Shown here in pieces: positions 1 to 8,302 of a stretch of 21,482 bases of DNA; the stretch's first letter is position 1, and every line of letters starts with the position of its first letter. This stretch comes from Akkermansiaceae bacterium (lineage in GTDB: Bacteria; Verrucomicrobiota; Verrucomicrobiia; Verrucomicrobiales; Akkermansiaceae): positions 1 through 21,482 of the forward strand of contig JARFRT010000218.1 of NCBI GenBank assembly GCA_029287105.1, read 5' to 3'. A model generated the notes under the pieces. It did not search any database. It was given only the letters and a program-made list of their open reading frames with translations, and had not been told where the DNA came from. The position numbers were made by a program, and so were the translations under genes.

Positions 1-366
1 GGGGACGCGCTGCCTCGGTTGCGGAAAGGTGCCGAACACTTCGGGATCCTTACCTCCAACTCGGTCGAAAACGCCGGTCTCTTCCTCGAAACCCACGGAC
101 TCGGCGGGGTGTTCAGCTTCATCTCCTCAACCTCCAAACTCACAGGGAAATCCAAGTACCTACGCAACATCCTCAAAAAAGAAGCCCTGACCCCGGGCGA
201 CCTTGTCTACATCGGCGATGAAATCCGCGACATCAAGGCGGCGCGCAAGGCGGGGGTCGCGGCGGCAGCCGTCGGCTGGGGGTTTAATTCGCCCGAGTCG
301 CTGCTGGCGACCGACCCCGACCACTTCTTTGACACGCCGGACCAGATGCTGGCGCTGATCGGCTGA
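1..366 (+). CDS. HAD-family hydrolase, C-terminal part (5' end outside window)
   Basis: The reading frame is open from base 1, so this is the last 121 residues of a longer protein. It looks like a haloacid dehalogenase-type phosphatase of the phosphoglycolate phosphatase kind. Visible HAD motifs, numbered from the window edge, are motif II in ILTSNS (residues 16-21), a motif III lysine in TGKSK (about residue 50), and the acidic motif IV in GDEIRD (72-77), which would bind Mg2+. The stretch AARKAGVAAAAVGWGFNSPE is typical of the end of the HAD Rossmann core. The nucleophile motif DxDxT lies outside the window, so the substrate cannot be inferred. The gene ends 10 bases before the stop of the convergent permease gene. 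Confidence 0.85.
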   Translation, partial: GDALPRLRKGAEHFGILTSNSVENAGLFLETHGLGGVFSFISSTSKLTGKSKYLRNILKKEALTPGDLVYIGDEIRDIKAARKAGVAAAAVGWGFNSPESLLATDPDHFFDTPDQMLALIG

Positions 367-376
367 TGATCCGCCG

Positions 377-745
377 CTATTTCCAAAGCAGCATCTTTGC
401 GCCAAAAACCAGCAGGACCAAGCCGAACAGACGGGTCAGGTGCTGATTGCTGAGCCTGTGCATCAGATCGGTACCAAACCATGCAGCCAGCGCGGCCGCC
501 ACGGCGGTGAGTGCGACAATCCGCCAATCGATCAACGACTCGCCTTTGCGCAGCGTGTTGTTCAAGGTCGCGACGAGGGCCACAATCACGATCACGGCCA
601 GCGAGGTTGCCACCGCCTTTTTCTGCTCAAAGCCCAATGCCGTCACCAAGGCGGGCACCATCACAATACCGCCACCGACACCACAGAGCGCGCCCAGCAA
701 ACCTGCGGCAATCCCGATCAGAGTGGCGATGGCAAAGGTTTTCAT
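377..745 (-). CDS. Half-length TauE/SafE (TSUP) family membrane permease
   Basis: A 122-residue, very hydrophobic protein with about four membrane segments (roughly residues 4-20, 25-38, 48-62 and 76-91, plus a final segment at 104-121). The glycine-rich GVGGGIVMVP motif at residues 22-31 is the hallmark of the TSUP/TauE-SafE family, proposed to export sulfite, sulfoacetate or other small organosulfur anions. Full-size members have about 250 residues and two such halves. This one holds a single half and would need to dimerise, as reported for other half-size members. It starts 11 bases after the holA stop on the same strand, so the two are probably co-transcribed. The substrate is unknown. 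Confidence 0.8.
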   Translation of the reverse strand: MKTFAIATLIGIAAGLLGALCGVGGGIVMVPALVTALGFEQKKAVATSLAVIVIVALVATLNNTLRKGESLIDWRIVALTAVAAALAAWFGTDLMHRLSNQHLTRLFGLVLLVFGAKMLLWK

Positions 746-756
746 CGTCGGGCGAG

Positions 757-1845
757 TCAGGGGGTGCAGATCGTGGCGATCAGGCGGTGTAATACCGTGC
801 GGTGGTCAAGACCTGTGGTCACCAGACACTTATCCGCATCGAGGCAGGCGTCCATCGCCCGGCGCAGCTTCTCCAACCCAAAACCCGTCGCGTTTTGACT
901 GGCGAGAAAAAGGGGATAGGCATTCACGCCCCCCGTCTTCTTCTGGGGTAGCCAGGCACGTTCGTTTTCCGCCAAGGCGTCAAGGGCGGCAGCATACTGG
1001 TTGTAATTTCCGTTAGGAATCCTGCGGCCATGGCCGGCGGCGGCCGACATAAAAAGATTGCGCACGGTGGGAATGATCGAAGCACGCAGAATCCCGATTG
1101 CACTCTCCTTGCGGGCGAGTTGCTGGTCGATCAGCTCGAAGGCCCGCGCCGCATTCCTTTTCTGCAGCGCCCTGCCAATCTCAAAAACAACACCGGCGCG
1201 GCTCAGCGGCACCAGCAGCCGCACGTCGTCCTCACCCACGTCACGGCGGTCACCGAGGTAGACGTCGATTTTTTCCAGCTCGCTGGCGATCTGGCGGGTG
1301 TCCTCACCGGCGAGCATCACGAATAACTCCAGCGCTTCGGCATCAAAGGTGAGACCGAGGTCGCGGGCCCGCGCACGGACGTTACCCGCCACCTCCTCCT
1401 GCCAACCATCGCGCGAAACATCCGGCTTGTCGTAGCTCTTCACCTTCGCCTCGGCATGAAGGTACTTGCTGAGCAGACGGCTTTTGTTGAATGCCGAGCC
1501 ACTGATGACAAACTGAATATCATCGGGCAAGCCGTCCTTGAGGCAGTCCAACAATGCCTCGGCCCCCATCTTGGTCGCCTCGGCCATGCTGGTGCGGTCG
1601 CTGCCCAGAAAATTGACATTCTTCAGCCAGACCGTCTTGCCTCCGCCAAAAAATGGCAGGGTTTGCAACGACTGGATGGTCCGGCTACAGGCGGTATGGG
1701 CCTCGTCGGCATTGGCGGCGGTGCCATCGATCACCTCCTGGGAAAAATCATCGCCGCCCTCGGGCTTGAGCTTGTTGTATATCTTCAGCGCCTCTTCGGA
1801 CACCGTACCTTCATCGCTCCCGGTAATGACATAGATCTGGCTCAC
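757..1845 (-). CDS. holA: DNA polymerase III, delta subunit
   Basis: About 362 residues, the normal length for the delta subunit of the clamp loader, which opens the beta sliding clamp and hands it to DNA. The N-terminus (SQIYVITGSDEGTVSEEA) corresponds to the delta Walker-A-like region, here degenerate as usual for this subunit. DALAENERAWLPQKKTGGVN and the FGLEKLRRAMDACLDADKCL helix near the C-terminus match the collar domain. LLVPLSRAGVVFEIGRALQ, in the middle, matches the family pattern. I chose the GTG at 1845 because the family begins a few residues before the first beta strand. The frame stays open to a TTG at 1881, but that adds an unrelated hydrophobic stretch. No clear Shine-Dalgarno sequence is visible. 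It sits between the DUF1287 gene and the permease on the same strand. Confidence 0.85.
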   Translation of the reverse strand: MSQIYVITGSDEGTVSEEALKIYNKLKPEGGDDFSQEVIDGTAANADEAHTACSRTIQSLQTLPFFGGGKTVWLKNVNFLGSDRTSMAEATKMGAEALLDCLKDGLPDDIQFVISGSAFNKSRLLSKYLHAEAKVKSYDKPDVSRDGWQEEVAGNVRARARDLGLTFDAEALELFVMLAGEDTRQIASELEKIDVYLGDRRDVGEDDVRLLVPLSRAGVVFEIGRALQKRNAARAFELIDQQLARKESAIGILRASIIPTVRNLFMSAAAGHGRRIPNGNYNQYAAALDALAENERAWLPQKKTGGVNAYPLFLASQNATGFGLEKLRRAMDACLDADKCLVTTGLDHRTVLHRLIATICTP

Positions 1846-1943
1846 GTGCCAAAGAATCGGGAAGGAACAAGCAAGAAGCAAGGGCTAAAACAAGCCGTGC
1901 ATCAAATTCAGCATGGGGAGACACAGGTCCCGTACCGCCCCGT

Positions 1944-2675
1944 CTACTGGGTCCCCTTGTAGCGGTAGTGACCGATCAGTTGGTACTCCAGCAACTTGTC
2001 CTCCCATCGGGGGCCGGAGCCAATGTTGTGCACGATCCACTTTTCATCCCTGCGGTCACCCGGGCCGGGGACCACCACCCCGATATGGGTGGCACCGTGA
2101 GGCAATCGCCATGCCACAACATCCCCATAACTGAAATCCCGGGCCGCGGACATTTCCGGAAGTGCCATTTCCTGGCCAAACCGGCTGAAAAAGCGCTGCA
2201 GGTTCGGCACACGGCGGTGATCGATGTTGCTGTCCGTGCCCTTCAAGCTCCAGAGCTGGGGGTAAATGCGAAAGTTCGCCTCCATGTCGTCATGGACAAG
2301 CTGCTGAAGGTCGATGCCCAGAGCGCGGTAGCTGCGCACCACCACATCCGTGCACACCCCCTTACCTTCCGGGACGTCCCCATTGGGGTAGGAAATGTTA
2401 TAATACGCAGGGTCATAGGTGATGTCCTCCTTGGTCCTTTTCAGGGCAGCCGCTGCAAGTTGATTCCCGAAGGCATCAGCCTGACCGAGCCATGCTACGG
2501 TCTCCTCCACCTTCAACTCGGTCACCGGGGAGTTCCGGGCCAGCGCCTGGGAGATATAGGGCTTCGCCACGATACCCACCCCGACCACCACAAAGAGGAT
2601 CATCAACCATCCACCGCCCCAGGACTTATTGACGGGTTTTTGCGGGCGCGGGCCGATGTATTCGATGGTGCTCAT
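1944..2675 (-). CDS. DUF1287 (YijF-like) membrane-anchored protein, probable NlpC/P60-like fold
   Basis: 243 residues. One membrane segment at about 22-37 follows a short positively charged start, so the rest probably faces the periplasm. The 85-240 region is recognisably DUF1287: GVCTDVVVRSYRALGIDLQQ (106-125), VHDDM, WSLKGTDSNIDHRRVPNLQ, and GDVVAWRLPHGATHIGVV (184-201). Cys108, His197 and His216 are placed as a candidate cysteine-peptidase/amidase triad, as in NlpC/P60 proteins. The fold relation is family knowledge, and catalysis is not demonstrated. The function is unknown; a cell-wall role is a guess. The start ATG at 2675 is preceded by AGAGACC, a weak ribosome site. About 98 bases separate its stop from holA. 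Confidence 0.8.
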   Translation of the reverse strand: MSTIEYIGPRPQKPVNKSWGGGWLMILFVVVGVGIVAKPYISQALARNSPVTELKVEETVAWLGQADAFGNQLAAAALKRTKEDITYDPAYYNISYPNGDVPEGKGVCTDVVVRSYRALGIDLQQLVHDDMEANFRIYPQLWSLKGTDSNIDHRRVPNLQRFFSRFGQEMALPEMSAARDFSYGDVVAWRLPHGATHIGVVVPGPGDRRDEKWIVHNIGSGPRWEDKLLEYQLIGHYRYKGTQ

Positions 2676-2901
2676 GGTCTCTGGTCTCTAAAAGTCGATG
2701 ACTAATGCTTATTTTGGATGGCTTAATAACATCATATACGCGCCCGTTAATCCAGCATATTTCATCCATACGTCAAAAAATGTCACATTAAACAACCTAT
2801 TTTCCCAGCCTACTGCCGGCGTCATCGGCCCCCAACCCCGTTTTTGGGTTCATTTTTACCGTTGGCAAATGCTCTCAGCCCACCAAACTCAGCGCACCGG
2901 C

Positions 2902-3519
2902 ATGATCATCGAACACAAAAAGACCCCGCTCCACTGGGGCGCACTCAACCTCGCCCTCTTCGGCCTGGAAAAAGACTGGTACGGCACCACGCTCGATGTG
3001 CCCGCTGCGTTTGGCCTCGCCATCGATCACGGCAGCTTCTGGTTTGTCGCGACACGCCGGAAACCAGCCGACATCGCCCCCAGGTCCCGGCCCGGTGAGT
3101 TTACTCCGGAACTCTGGAAACACGATGTGGCCGAGTTCTTCCTGAGCCACCCCGACTCGGGCCGTTACCTGGAGTTCAACCTCGCACCCAATGGCGCCTG
3201 GTGGAGCGCCGAGTTCAGCGCCGCACGCACCCGGACCGACGCCGGCGACACCCCGCTGCCGGGTGTCAAAACATTCTCCGACCTCGCACCCGACGGCACA
3301 TGGGTGGCCGCAGCATCCATTCCACTCGAGGTCCTCCAGGCGCGCTTCGACTTCGGCCCGGAAACCCGCATGAACGTCACATTCATCGTCGATTCACCCG
3401 ACCAGAAATTTCTAACAGCATCGCCCGCGACTGACGGGCCGCCCGACTTTCATCAGCCCGACGTTTTCCAACAGATCAGGATTCAAGACGGCGGATTCAC
3501 TTTTCACGAACCGCGATGA
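2902..3519 (+). CDS. CBM9-like (DOMON-like) carbohydrate-binding protein
   Basis: About 205 residues forming one beta-sandwich domain. The central part, with FTPELWKHDVAEFFLSHPDS, then RYLEFNLAPNGAWWSAEF and WVAAASIPLEVL, follows the pattern of family 9-like carbohydrate-binding modules, with paired tryptophans that usually stack on sugar. I set the start at the ATG at 2902, which gives MIIEHKKTPLHWG. The frame is open upstream to 2698 (an in-frame ATG lies at 2868), but that stretch is AT-rich and reads like intergenic DNA. No signal peptide is seen with this start, so the protein would be cytoplasmic, which is odd for a glycan-binding module. No catalytic domain is attached. The ligand is unknown. 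Confidence 0.65.
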   Translation: MIIEHKKTPLHWGALNLALFGLEKDWYGTTLDVPAAFGLAIDHGSFWFVATRRKPADIAPRSRPGEFTPELWKHDVAEFFLSHPDSGRYLEFNLAPNGAWWSAEFSAARTRTDAGDTPLPGVKTFSDLAPDGTWVAAASIPLEVLQARFDFGPETRMNVTFIVDSPDQKFLTASPATDGPPDFHQPDVFQQIRIQDGGFTFHEPR

Positions 3520-3727
3520 CACACCTGACCTAACAAAAACTATTCGCAGATGGCCCTGCGTAATCATCACCGCTTGGAACCAAGCAGCGGAAGCAGCCAT
3601 TCCCTCGCGCAGGCTGAAGCCCCGGTCACTCCGGAAATCCCGTCCCCGATTGGAAAAACATCACCATCACGTCGCTTCCGGATTGCTTCTTTGAGGCACT
3701 GTGGCTTAATCGAAGTTTAAGAAGCCC

Positions 3728-5320
3728 ATGAAAAGCACCTCTCAAGACCGACTCGAGCTCGCACTACAGGCATCCAATGAAGGTGTTTGGGACTGGTATG
3801 TGGGTGAGGATCCCATTTACTACTCGGAACGGGTTCTGGGCTTTTTGGGACACGAGGCCGAGACCGCCCCTAATATCATTACCAAGGCCAAGGATTATTT
3901 CCATGAGGATGATTTGCCGGATTTTGAGCACGCACTGCAAAACTCGCTCGCCGATGCAGGCGAGGACATACTCGCCTCGGAATGCCGTTACCGGCACCCG
4001 GACGGGTCATGGCACTGGCTGCGCATCCGCGGGATCGCCGTCCGTGACGCACAGAAAAAAACAACACGCATGGTCGGGTCCATCATTGATATCTCCCAGC
4101 GCAAGACCGCTGAAATCGCCCTTGAAGAAGAAAGATACCGACTGCGGGAACTCATCGAAAACATCCCGGTCAATGTGTATTACAAGGATGAGGAGTCCCG
4201 TTTTGTCATGGCGAACACATCCATCGCCAAAAGGTTCGGTGCGCAGAGTGGACAGGATCTTGTAGGGAAGACCGACCACGATTTTTTTGGCAAAACCCAT
4301 GCCGATACCGCACGCGCGGACGAGATCAGGATCATGCAGCTGCGCGAGCCACAGATCAACACCATCCAGCGTGAGACCTGGGAAGGTAAGGAGGACACCT
4401 GGGTGGAAATCACCAAACTCCCCTGGTTGGACCGCAAGGGCAACCTGCTCGGCACCTTTGGCATCACCAGCGATATCACCAGCCTGGTCAAAACCCAGCG
4501 GATGCTCACCAGTGTGGCGGAGGAACTTCAAAAGCGCAATGTCGCCTTCGAGGAGGAGCTTCAACTCGCCCGCGAGATCCAACAAGCCCTGTTGCCCCAA
4601 AGTCTTGATGGCCTGGTGTTGCGTGGCCATGACCGTGAAGTCACCTTTGGCTGCCGCTACTCACCGGCGTCGGAAATGGCAGGCGACTTCGTCGAGGTCA
4701 TGCCGATCTCACAAGACTGCATCGGCATCTTTGTCTGCGACGTCATGGGTCACGGCGTCAGGGCCTCCCTGGTCGTATCCATGCTGCGCGGCCTGATGGA
4801 AAAAGAACGCGACTCGGCCACAAGCCCGGAGTGGTTCCTCTACGGCATCAACGAGGGGCTCGTCTCCATTTTCGAGCGCGCCAGCGTCACCCTGTTCGCC
4901 ACCGCCATCTACTGTGTCATCAACCTCAAGGATGGCACCCTGAATTATTCCTGCGCCGGCCACCCGGCACCCATCACCGTGAAATCGGGCGAAAGCCGAC
5001 AACTCTCACCCGGCAATGGCAACGGCAAACCCAACCCGGCGCTGGGCCTCATTTCCAAGGCAACCTACAGCGCCCAATCCGTCTCGCTCGACGATACCGA
5101 CCGCGTCCTCATCTTCACCGACGGCCTGCACGAAGTCGAGGACGCGGCGGGAGAAGAAATGGGGATAGAACGCATCATTGCCACCATGGGCGCCAGTGGC
5201 AACGATGACCTCGAAACCTGCCTCGACACCCTGCTCGACCAGGCACGGCGGCACGCCGCTGACGGACAGTTCGGCGATGACGTCTGCCTGTTTGCCATGG
5301 ATGTGAGTGCAGGAGCTTAG
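3728..5320 (+). CDS. PAS-PAS-PP2C protein serine phosphatase (SpoIIE/RsbU type)
   Basis: 530 residues. PAS/PAC domain 1 spans about residues 5-127 (WDWYVGEDPIYYSERVLGFLG, then YRHPDGSWHWLRIRG and GSIIDISQRK). PAS/PAC domain 2 spans about 135-255 (IENIPVNVYYKDEESRFVMA, GITSDIT). A probable coiled linker at 255-290 ends in AREIQQALLPQ, the switch-helix signature of PP2C-type regulators. The phosphatase domain (about 300-528) shows metal-binding aspartates in EMAGDF (Asp320) and CDVMGHG (Asp338), then AGHPAP, LIFTDGLHEVED and a final GDDVCLF. Such proteins dephosphorylate anti-sigma-factor antagonists in partner-switching systems. No STAS or HATPase partner lies nearby, so targets are probably encoded elsewhere. 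With no membrane segment, sensing is cytoplasmic. Its stop codon overlaps the galactokinase stop. Confidence 0.9.
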   Translation: MKSTSQDRLELALQASNEGVWDWYVGEDPIYYSERVLGFLGHEAETAPNIITKAKDYFHEDDLPDFEHALQNSLADAGEDILASECRYRHPDGSWHWLRIRGIAVRDAQKKTTRMVGSIIDISQRKTAEIALEEERYRLRELIENIPVNVYYKDEESRFVMANTSIAKRFGAQSGQDLVGKTDHDFFGKTHADTARADEIRIMQLREPQINTIQRETWEGKEDTWVEITKLPWLDRKGNLLGTFGITSDITSLVKTQRMLTSVAEELQKRNVAFEEELQLAREIQQALLPQSLDGLVLRGHDREVTFGCRYSPASEMAGDFVEVMPISQDCIGIFVCDVMGHGVRASLVVSMLRGLMEKERDSATSPEWFLYGINEGLVSIFERASVTLFATAIYCVINLKDGTLNYSCAGHPAPITVKSGESRQLSPGNGNGKPNPALGLISKATYSAQSVSLDDTDRVLIFTDGLHEVEDAAGEEMGIERIIATMGASGNDDLETCLDTLLDQARRHAADGQFGDDVCLFAMDVSAGA

Positions 5321-6507
5321 AGTTCCTCCAAGCGGACCCCATCAACCGCGCGGGTCGCAAAAATGTGGGGTTCAATCCCGGTCTCCTCCTTGTAGCGCCG
5401 ACTCATTTCGTCCATCACGGCCTCGGCCTTGTCGGCACGGGCAATGGTCACCGTGGAGCCTCCGAAGCCACCCCCCGTCATCCGACTACCTAACACACCG
5501 CCCTCTTGGCCGATGGCCCATGCCGCGTCCACCATGATGTCGAGCTCCCTGCAGGACACTTCAAAATCGTCACGCAGTGACCTATGGCTTGCGGCCATCA
5601 ACTCACCCACCTCGTGGGTTTTGCCCCGGGCCAGCGCCATGGCTGCCTTCTGGGTGCGATCGATTTCGCTCACCACGTGGCGGGCACGACGGAAAACAAC
5701 GTCGCTCATCTCGTTCTTCGCGGCCTCAAGCTCCTCCATGCTCACCTCACGCCACGATTTTTTGCCGAGAATTGACAGAGCGATTTCCGTTTGCTTCCTG
5801 CGGTTGGAATAACTGCCGTCGCTCAGTTCGTGTTGGACCTGGGTATCGGCAATGATGATCTCCACGGAATCATCCGCAAAGGGGATCGACTGCACCTCCT
5901 CGGACCGGCAATCAATCAGCGTCAGGTGGTCTTTTTCGGCGAAGATCGAGGCAAACTGGTCCATGATTCCACACGGCACGCCGGCAAACTTGTGTTCGGC
6001 ACGCTGACACAGCCGTGCTTTGTTTTTCGGGTTGATATCAATCCCTAACAATCCTTCCACCACCGTCGCCGCGGCGACCTCGATCGCCGCCGAGCTGGAT
6101 AGCCCGGCACCCAGGGGGATGGTCGAGTGCACCAGCGCGTCAAATCCCGGCAGAGGCCAAAATCCTTTTTCCCGGAAGCCATCGAACACGCCGCGAATGT
6201 AGTTGGCCCAGTATGGCTCACCGGCCTCGGGCGGTTCGTCCAACGGCACCGTTGCCGGTTCATCGGGAAAGAGGGTGGAAAGAAGGTTCGCCTGCGACGT
6301 GCCATTGGGCGCGGCGGCAATCATCACATAACGGTTGATCGCCAGGGGCAGCACAAAGCCGTCACAGTAATCAATGTGCTCGCCGATCAGGTTCACCCTT
6401 GACGGCGCCGCAACCAGCCAAAACGGAGCCAAGCCGAAGTGTTCCTCAAATTCTTTGATGACCGCCTTCTTCTGCGCGGTGTAAGCCTTGTGGTTATGCT
6501 CAATCAT
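5317..6507 (-). CDS. galK: Galactokinase
   Basis: 396 residues, the usual size. It phosphorylates galactose at C1 with ATP, the first committed step of the Leloir pathway. GHMP-kinase motifs are all present: the signature PSRVNLIGEHIDYCDGFVLP (35-54) with sugar-binding Glu43, His44 and Asp46; the ATP-binding loop PLGAGLSSSAAIEV (131-144); the catalytic base Asp183 in CGIMDQF; and motif 3, SRMTGGGFGGSTV, near the C-terminus. The signature normally reads EHTDY, but residue 45 is Ile here. I chose the ATG at 6507 because GGGAG lies four bases upstream; longer starts to 6558 add unconserved sequence. No other gal genes are adjacent. A galactokinase-like GHMP kinase of different sugar preference is possible but less likely. 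Confidence 0.92.
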   Translation of the reverse strand: MIEHNHKAYTAQKKAVIKEFEEHFGLAPFWLVAAPSRVNLIGEHIDYCDGFVLPLAINRYVMIAAAPNGTSQANLLSTLFPDEPATVPLDEPPEAGEPYWANYIRGVFDGFREKGFWPLPGFDALVHSTIPLGAGLSSSAAIEVAAATVVEGLLGIDINPKNKARLCQRAEHKFAGVPCGIMDQFASIFAEKDHLTLIDCRSEEVQSIPFADDSVEIIIADTQVQHELSDGSYSNRRKQTEIALSILGKKSWREVSMEELEAAKNEMSDVVFRRARHVVSEIDRTQKAAMALARGKTHEVGELMAASHRSLRDDFEVSCRELDIMVDAAWAIGQEGGVLGSRMTGGGFGGSTVTIARADKAEAVMDEMSRRYKEETGIEPHIFATRAVDGVRLEEL

Positions 6508-6516
6508 TGTGCTCCC
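6508..6516 (-). promoter_or_regulatory. Ribosome binding site of galK
   Basis: On the minus strand GGGAG lies four bases before the ATG at 6507. It is one of the few clear Shine-Dalgarno sequences in the window and it decides the galK start against the longer open frame. Confidence 0.6.
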
Positions 6517-6666
6517 GTGTTTTGCGTTTTGCCTGGTTATTATTGCTAACCTACCCACCGCTCTCGGCCAGCCTCAAATGCATCTTGGCGCGAAAAAATC
6601 ACGGGGCCGCACGGCACCCCCGACTCCCGAACAGCCCAATCCTGTTAACCTATTCGTGATTCATGA

Positions 6667-6694
6667 TTGAAACCTGGCGAAGTCAACGTAGTAT
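6667..6694 (+). promoter_or_regulatory. Weak sigma-70-like promoter candidate for the ankyrin gene
   Basis: TTGAAA (6667-6672) and TAGTAT (6689-6694) are separated by 16 bases. The hexamers match the consensus at 5 of 6 and 4 of 6 positions. Transcription would start about seven bases later, essentially at the GTG at 6701, implying a leaderless mRNA. That agrees with the missing Shine-Dalgarno sequence there. Matches of this quality also occur by chance. Confidence 0.25.
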
Positions 6695-6700
6695 GCATGC

Positions 6701-8215
6701 GTGAAACCCCTTTTTATTTCCCTCGGAATCATCGCCGCCTCCCTGATTGTCATTTCCTGCGAAGGCAGAAAAGAAAAAGCCAGCCAGGAACTTGAAACCT
6801 CCGGCTATCAGACAACGCCAGCCGATTTTCTCCGCGCTGCGGAAAATGGCGACGTCCGCGCCCTCGAGCTCTTCATCCAACAGGACATGGACCTCAGCTG
6901 CAAGGATGACAACGGATGGACCGCGCTCCATCTCGCCGCCCGCGGAAAACGTCAGGAGTCCGTCGCCCTGCTGCTCGATGCCGGTATGGATATCGAGTCC
7001 CTCGGTCCGGACGGGACCACCCCGCTGATGCTCGCCGCCCGCGAGGGCAACAGCAGCATGGTGCGCTACCTGCTCAAGCAGGGTGCCAAAGCCGAGTTGA
7101 AAGATCAGAAAAACCAAAGCGCCCTGATCCTTGCCGTCGAGGCAGGCCACAGGGCCTGTGTCGAGGAGATCGCACCCTACTCGCGTAACCAGCTTGATAC
7201 CGCCCTGCTCTACGCCGCCTCCCAGGGGAAACATCAGGTCATCGAAACCCTCACCAGCTTCGGTGCCTCCGTTTATGTGCGCCATGAAGGAGGCATGACC
7301 CCGCTGATGCTTGCCGCCCAAAAAGGCTACGCCGACACCGTCGCCTCTCTGTTGGAAAGTGGTGCCAACCGCTACGCCGTCAACGAACACGGCTGGACCG
7401 CCGCCCAGGTCGCGGCGGCTGCCAACCAGCAGACTATCGCCAACCTGCTCAACCAGGACCCGGATGCCGCGGAACTCACCCTCAACGAGCCTTCCGAGGA
7501 GGAGGGCGTCGAGTGGACTGCGCCGGTGGTCGCGGCCGCCGACATGCCCGGCACGGCTGACCCTGGCACCGCTGACCCGGCAGCCGTGACACCGCCCCCA
7601 GGCGCCACTGCCGCCGGCCCGCCTTCCGGTCAGGCCACCCCGACTCGCTCCACGTCCCCCAGCCCCAAACGACTGCCGTTTATTTCCGGCAAAACCATCG
7701 CTAGCCAGGGTGCCAGCCCGGACGAGGTCGGCCGTGACCTCGCCATGCTCGGCTACACGGAAAAGCCGCTGCCCATCATGGTGGAAAAAACGCATCGGGG
7801 AGAATCCGGGGGTAGCGAAGCCGAGATCCGCATGCTCTACGGGCAGCACCAGAAGATCAAGGTCAGGGAAGGCGACACCATCCCGGCCACCCGTTTCAAA
7901 ATCGTCCACATCCGCCGCATGCTCAGCCACAGCAAGATCACCGACGGCAAACCGACCGATGTGTCCGTCGTGGAAATCGAGGATACCCGCACCGGCCAGC
8001 GCCGCAAGATGACCACCCGGATCCCCGCCACCGCCGCCGAGGCCTGGGCCGTGCTGCGCAGTCAGTCCAGTGGCCAGACCTACGCCGTCCGCGCCGGTCA
8101 ACACTTCCGCACCGCTGATGGCCAGCACTACACCGTCTCCGATGTCCGCCCCACCCAGATCATCCTGAGCCGCGACGATACCGGCGAGGCGACGACCATC
8201 CCGTTATCCGAATAA
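6701..8215 (+). CDS. Ankyrin-repeat lipoprotein with a C-terminal duplicated beta module
   Basis: 504 residues starting with GTG. A lipoprotein signal peptide ends in the lipobox VIS-Cys20, so the protein is predicted to be lipid-anchored in the envelope. About seven ankyrin repeats follow (residues 39-252), the clearest being WTALHLAARGKRQESVALLL, TTPLMLAAREGNSSMVRYLL and MTPLMLAAQKGYADTVASLL. Ankyrin repeats bind other proteins; the partner is unknown. Residues 253-330 are an Ala/Pro/Thr-rich linker. The end (about 385-504) holds two similar beta-rich units, one starting KVREGDTIPATRFKIVHIR and one starting AVRAGQHFRTADGQHYTVSD, each ending in a strand pair with TGQRRK or TGEATT. I do not recognise this C-terminal domain as a named family. 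No SD sequence is visible. It is convergent with the GH43-like gene. Confidence 0.8.
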   Translation: MKPLFISLGIIAASLIVISCEGRKEKASQELETSGYQTTPADFLRAAENGDVRALELFIQQDMDLSCKDDNGWTALHLAARGKRQESVALLLDAGMDIESLGPDGTTPLMLAAREGNSSMVRYLLKQGAKAELKDQKNQSALILAVEAGHRACVEEIAPYSRNQLDTALLYAASQGKHQVIETLTSFGASVYVRHEGGMTPLMLAAQKGYADTVASLLESGANRYAVNEHGWTAAQVAAAANQQTIANLLNQDPDAAELTLNEPSEEEGVEWTAPVVAAADMPGTADPGTADPAAVTPPPGATAAGPPSGQATPTRSTSPSPKRLPFISGKTIASQGASPDEVGRDLAMLGYTEKPLPIMVEKTHRGESGGSEAEIRMLYGQHQKIKVREGDTIPATRFKIVHIRRMLSHSKITDGKPTDVSVVEIEDTRTGQRRKMTTRIPATAAEAWAVLRSQSSGQTYAVRAGQHFRTADGQHYTVSDVRPTQIILSRDDTGEATTIPLSE

Positions 8216-8302
8216 CGGCGGAGTGCATCAAAGCCGCACCCTCGGCCCGGTGGCCGGGAATTGATTACTGATTGTTGGCGTGAAGAGCTGGGCCGGCGGT
8301 GC

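Noticed and set aside
2698..2901. Upstream extension of the CBM9-like frame
   Set aside because: The stretch is AT-rich, unlike the coding DNA around it, and its translation resembles no domain, so it reads as promoter region.
3570..3590. Hairpin CCGCTTG/CAAGC-AG-CGG between the CBM9-like and phosphatase genes
   Set aside because: There is no following T-run and the stem has a bulge. It may stabilise mRNA but cannot be called a terminator.
6683..8128. Long minus-strand open frame opposite the ankyrin gene
   Set aside because: Its glycine-rich, low-complexity translation mirrors the codon bias of the ankyrin gene, which has clear repeats and a lipobox.
8246..8258. CCCGG/CCGGG hairpin between the convergent ankyrin and GH43-like genes
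   Set aside because: The stem is five pairs with no T-run on either side, so it is too weak to call.
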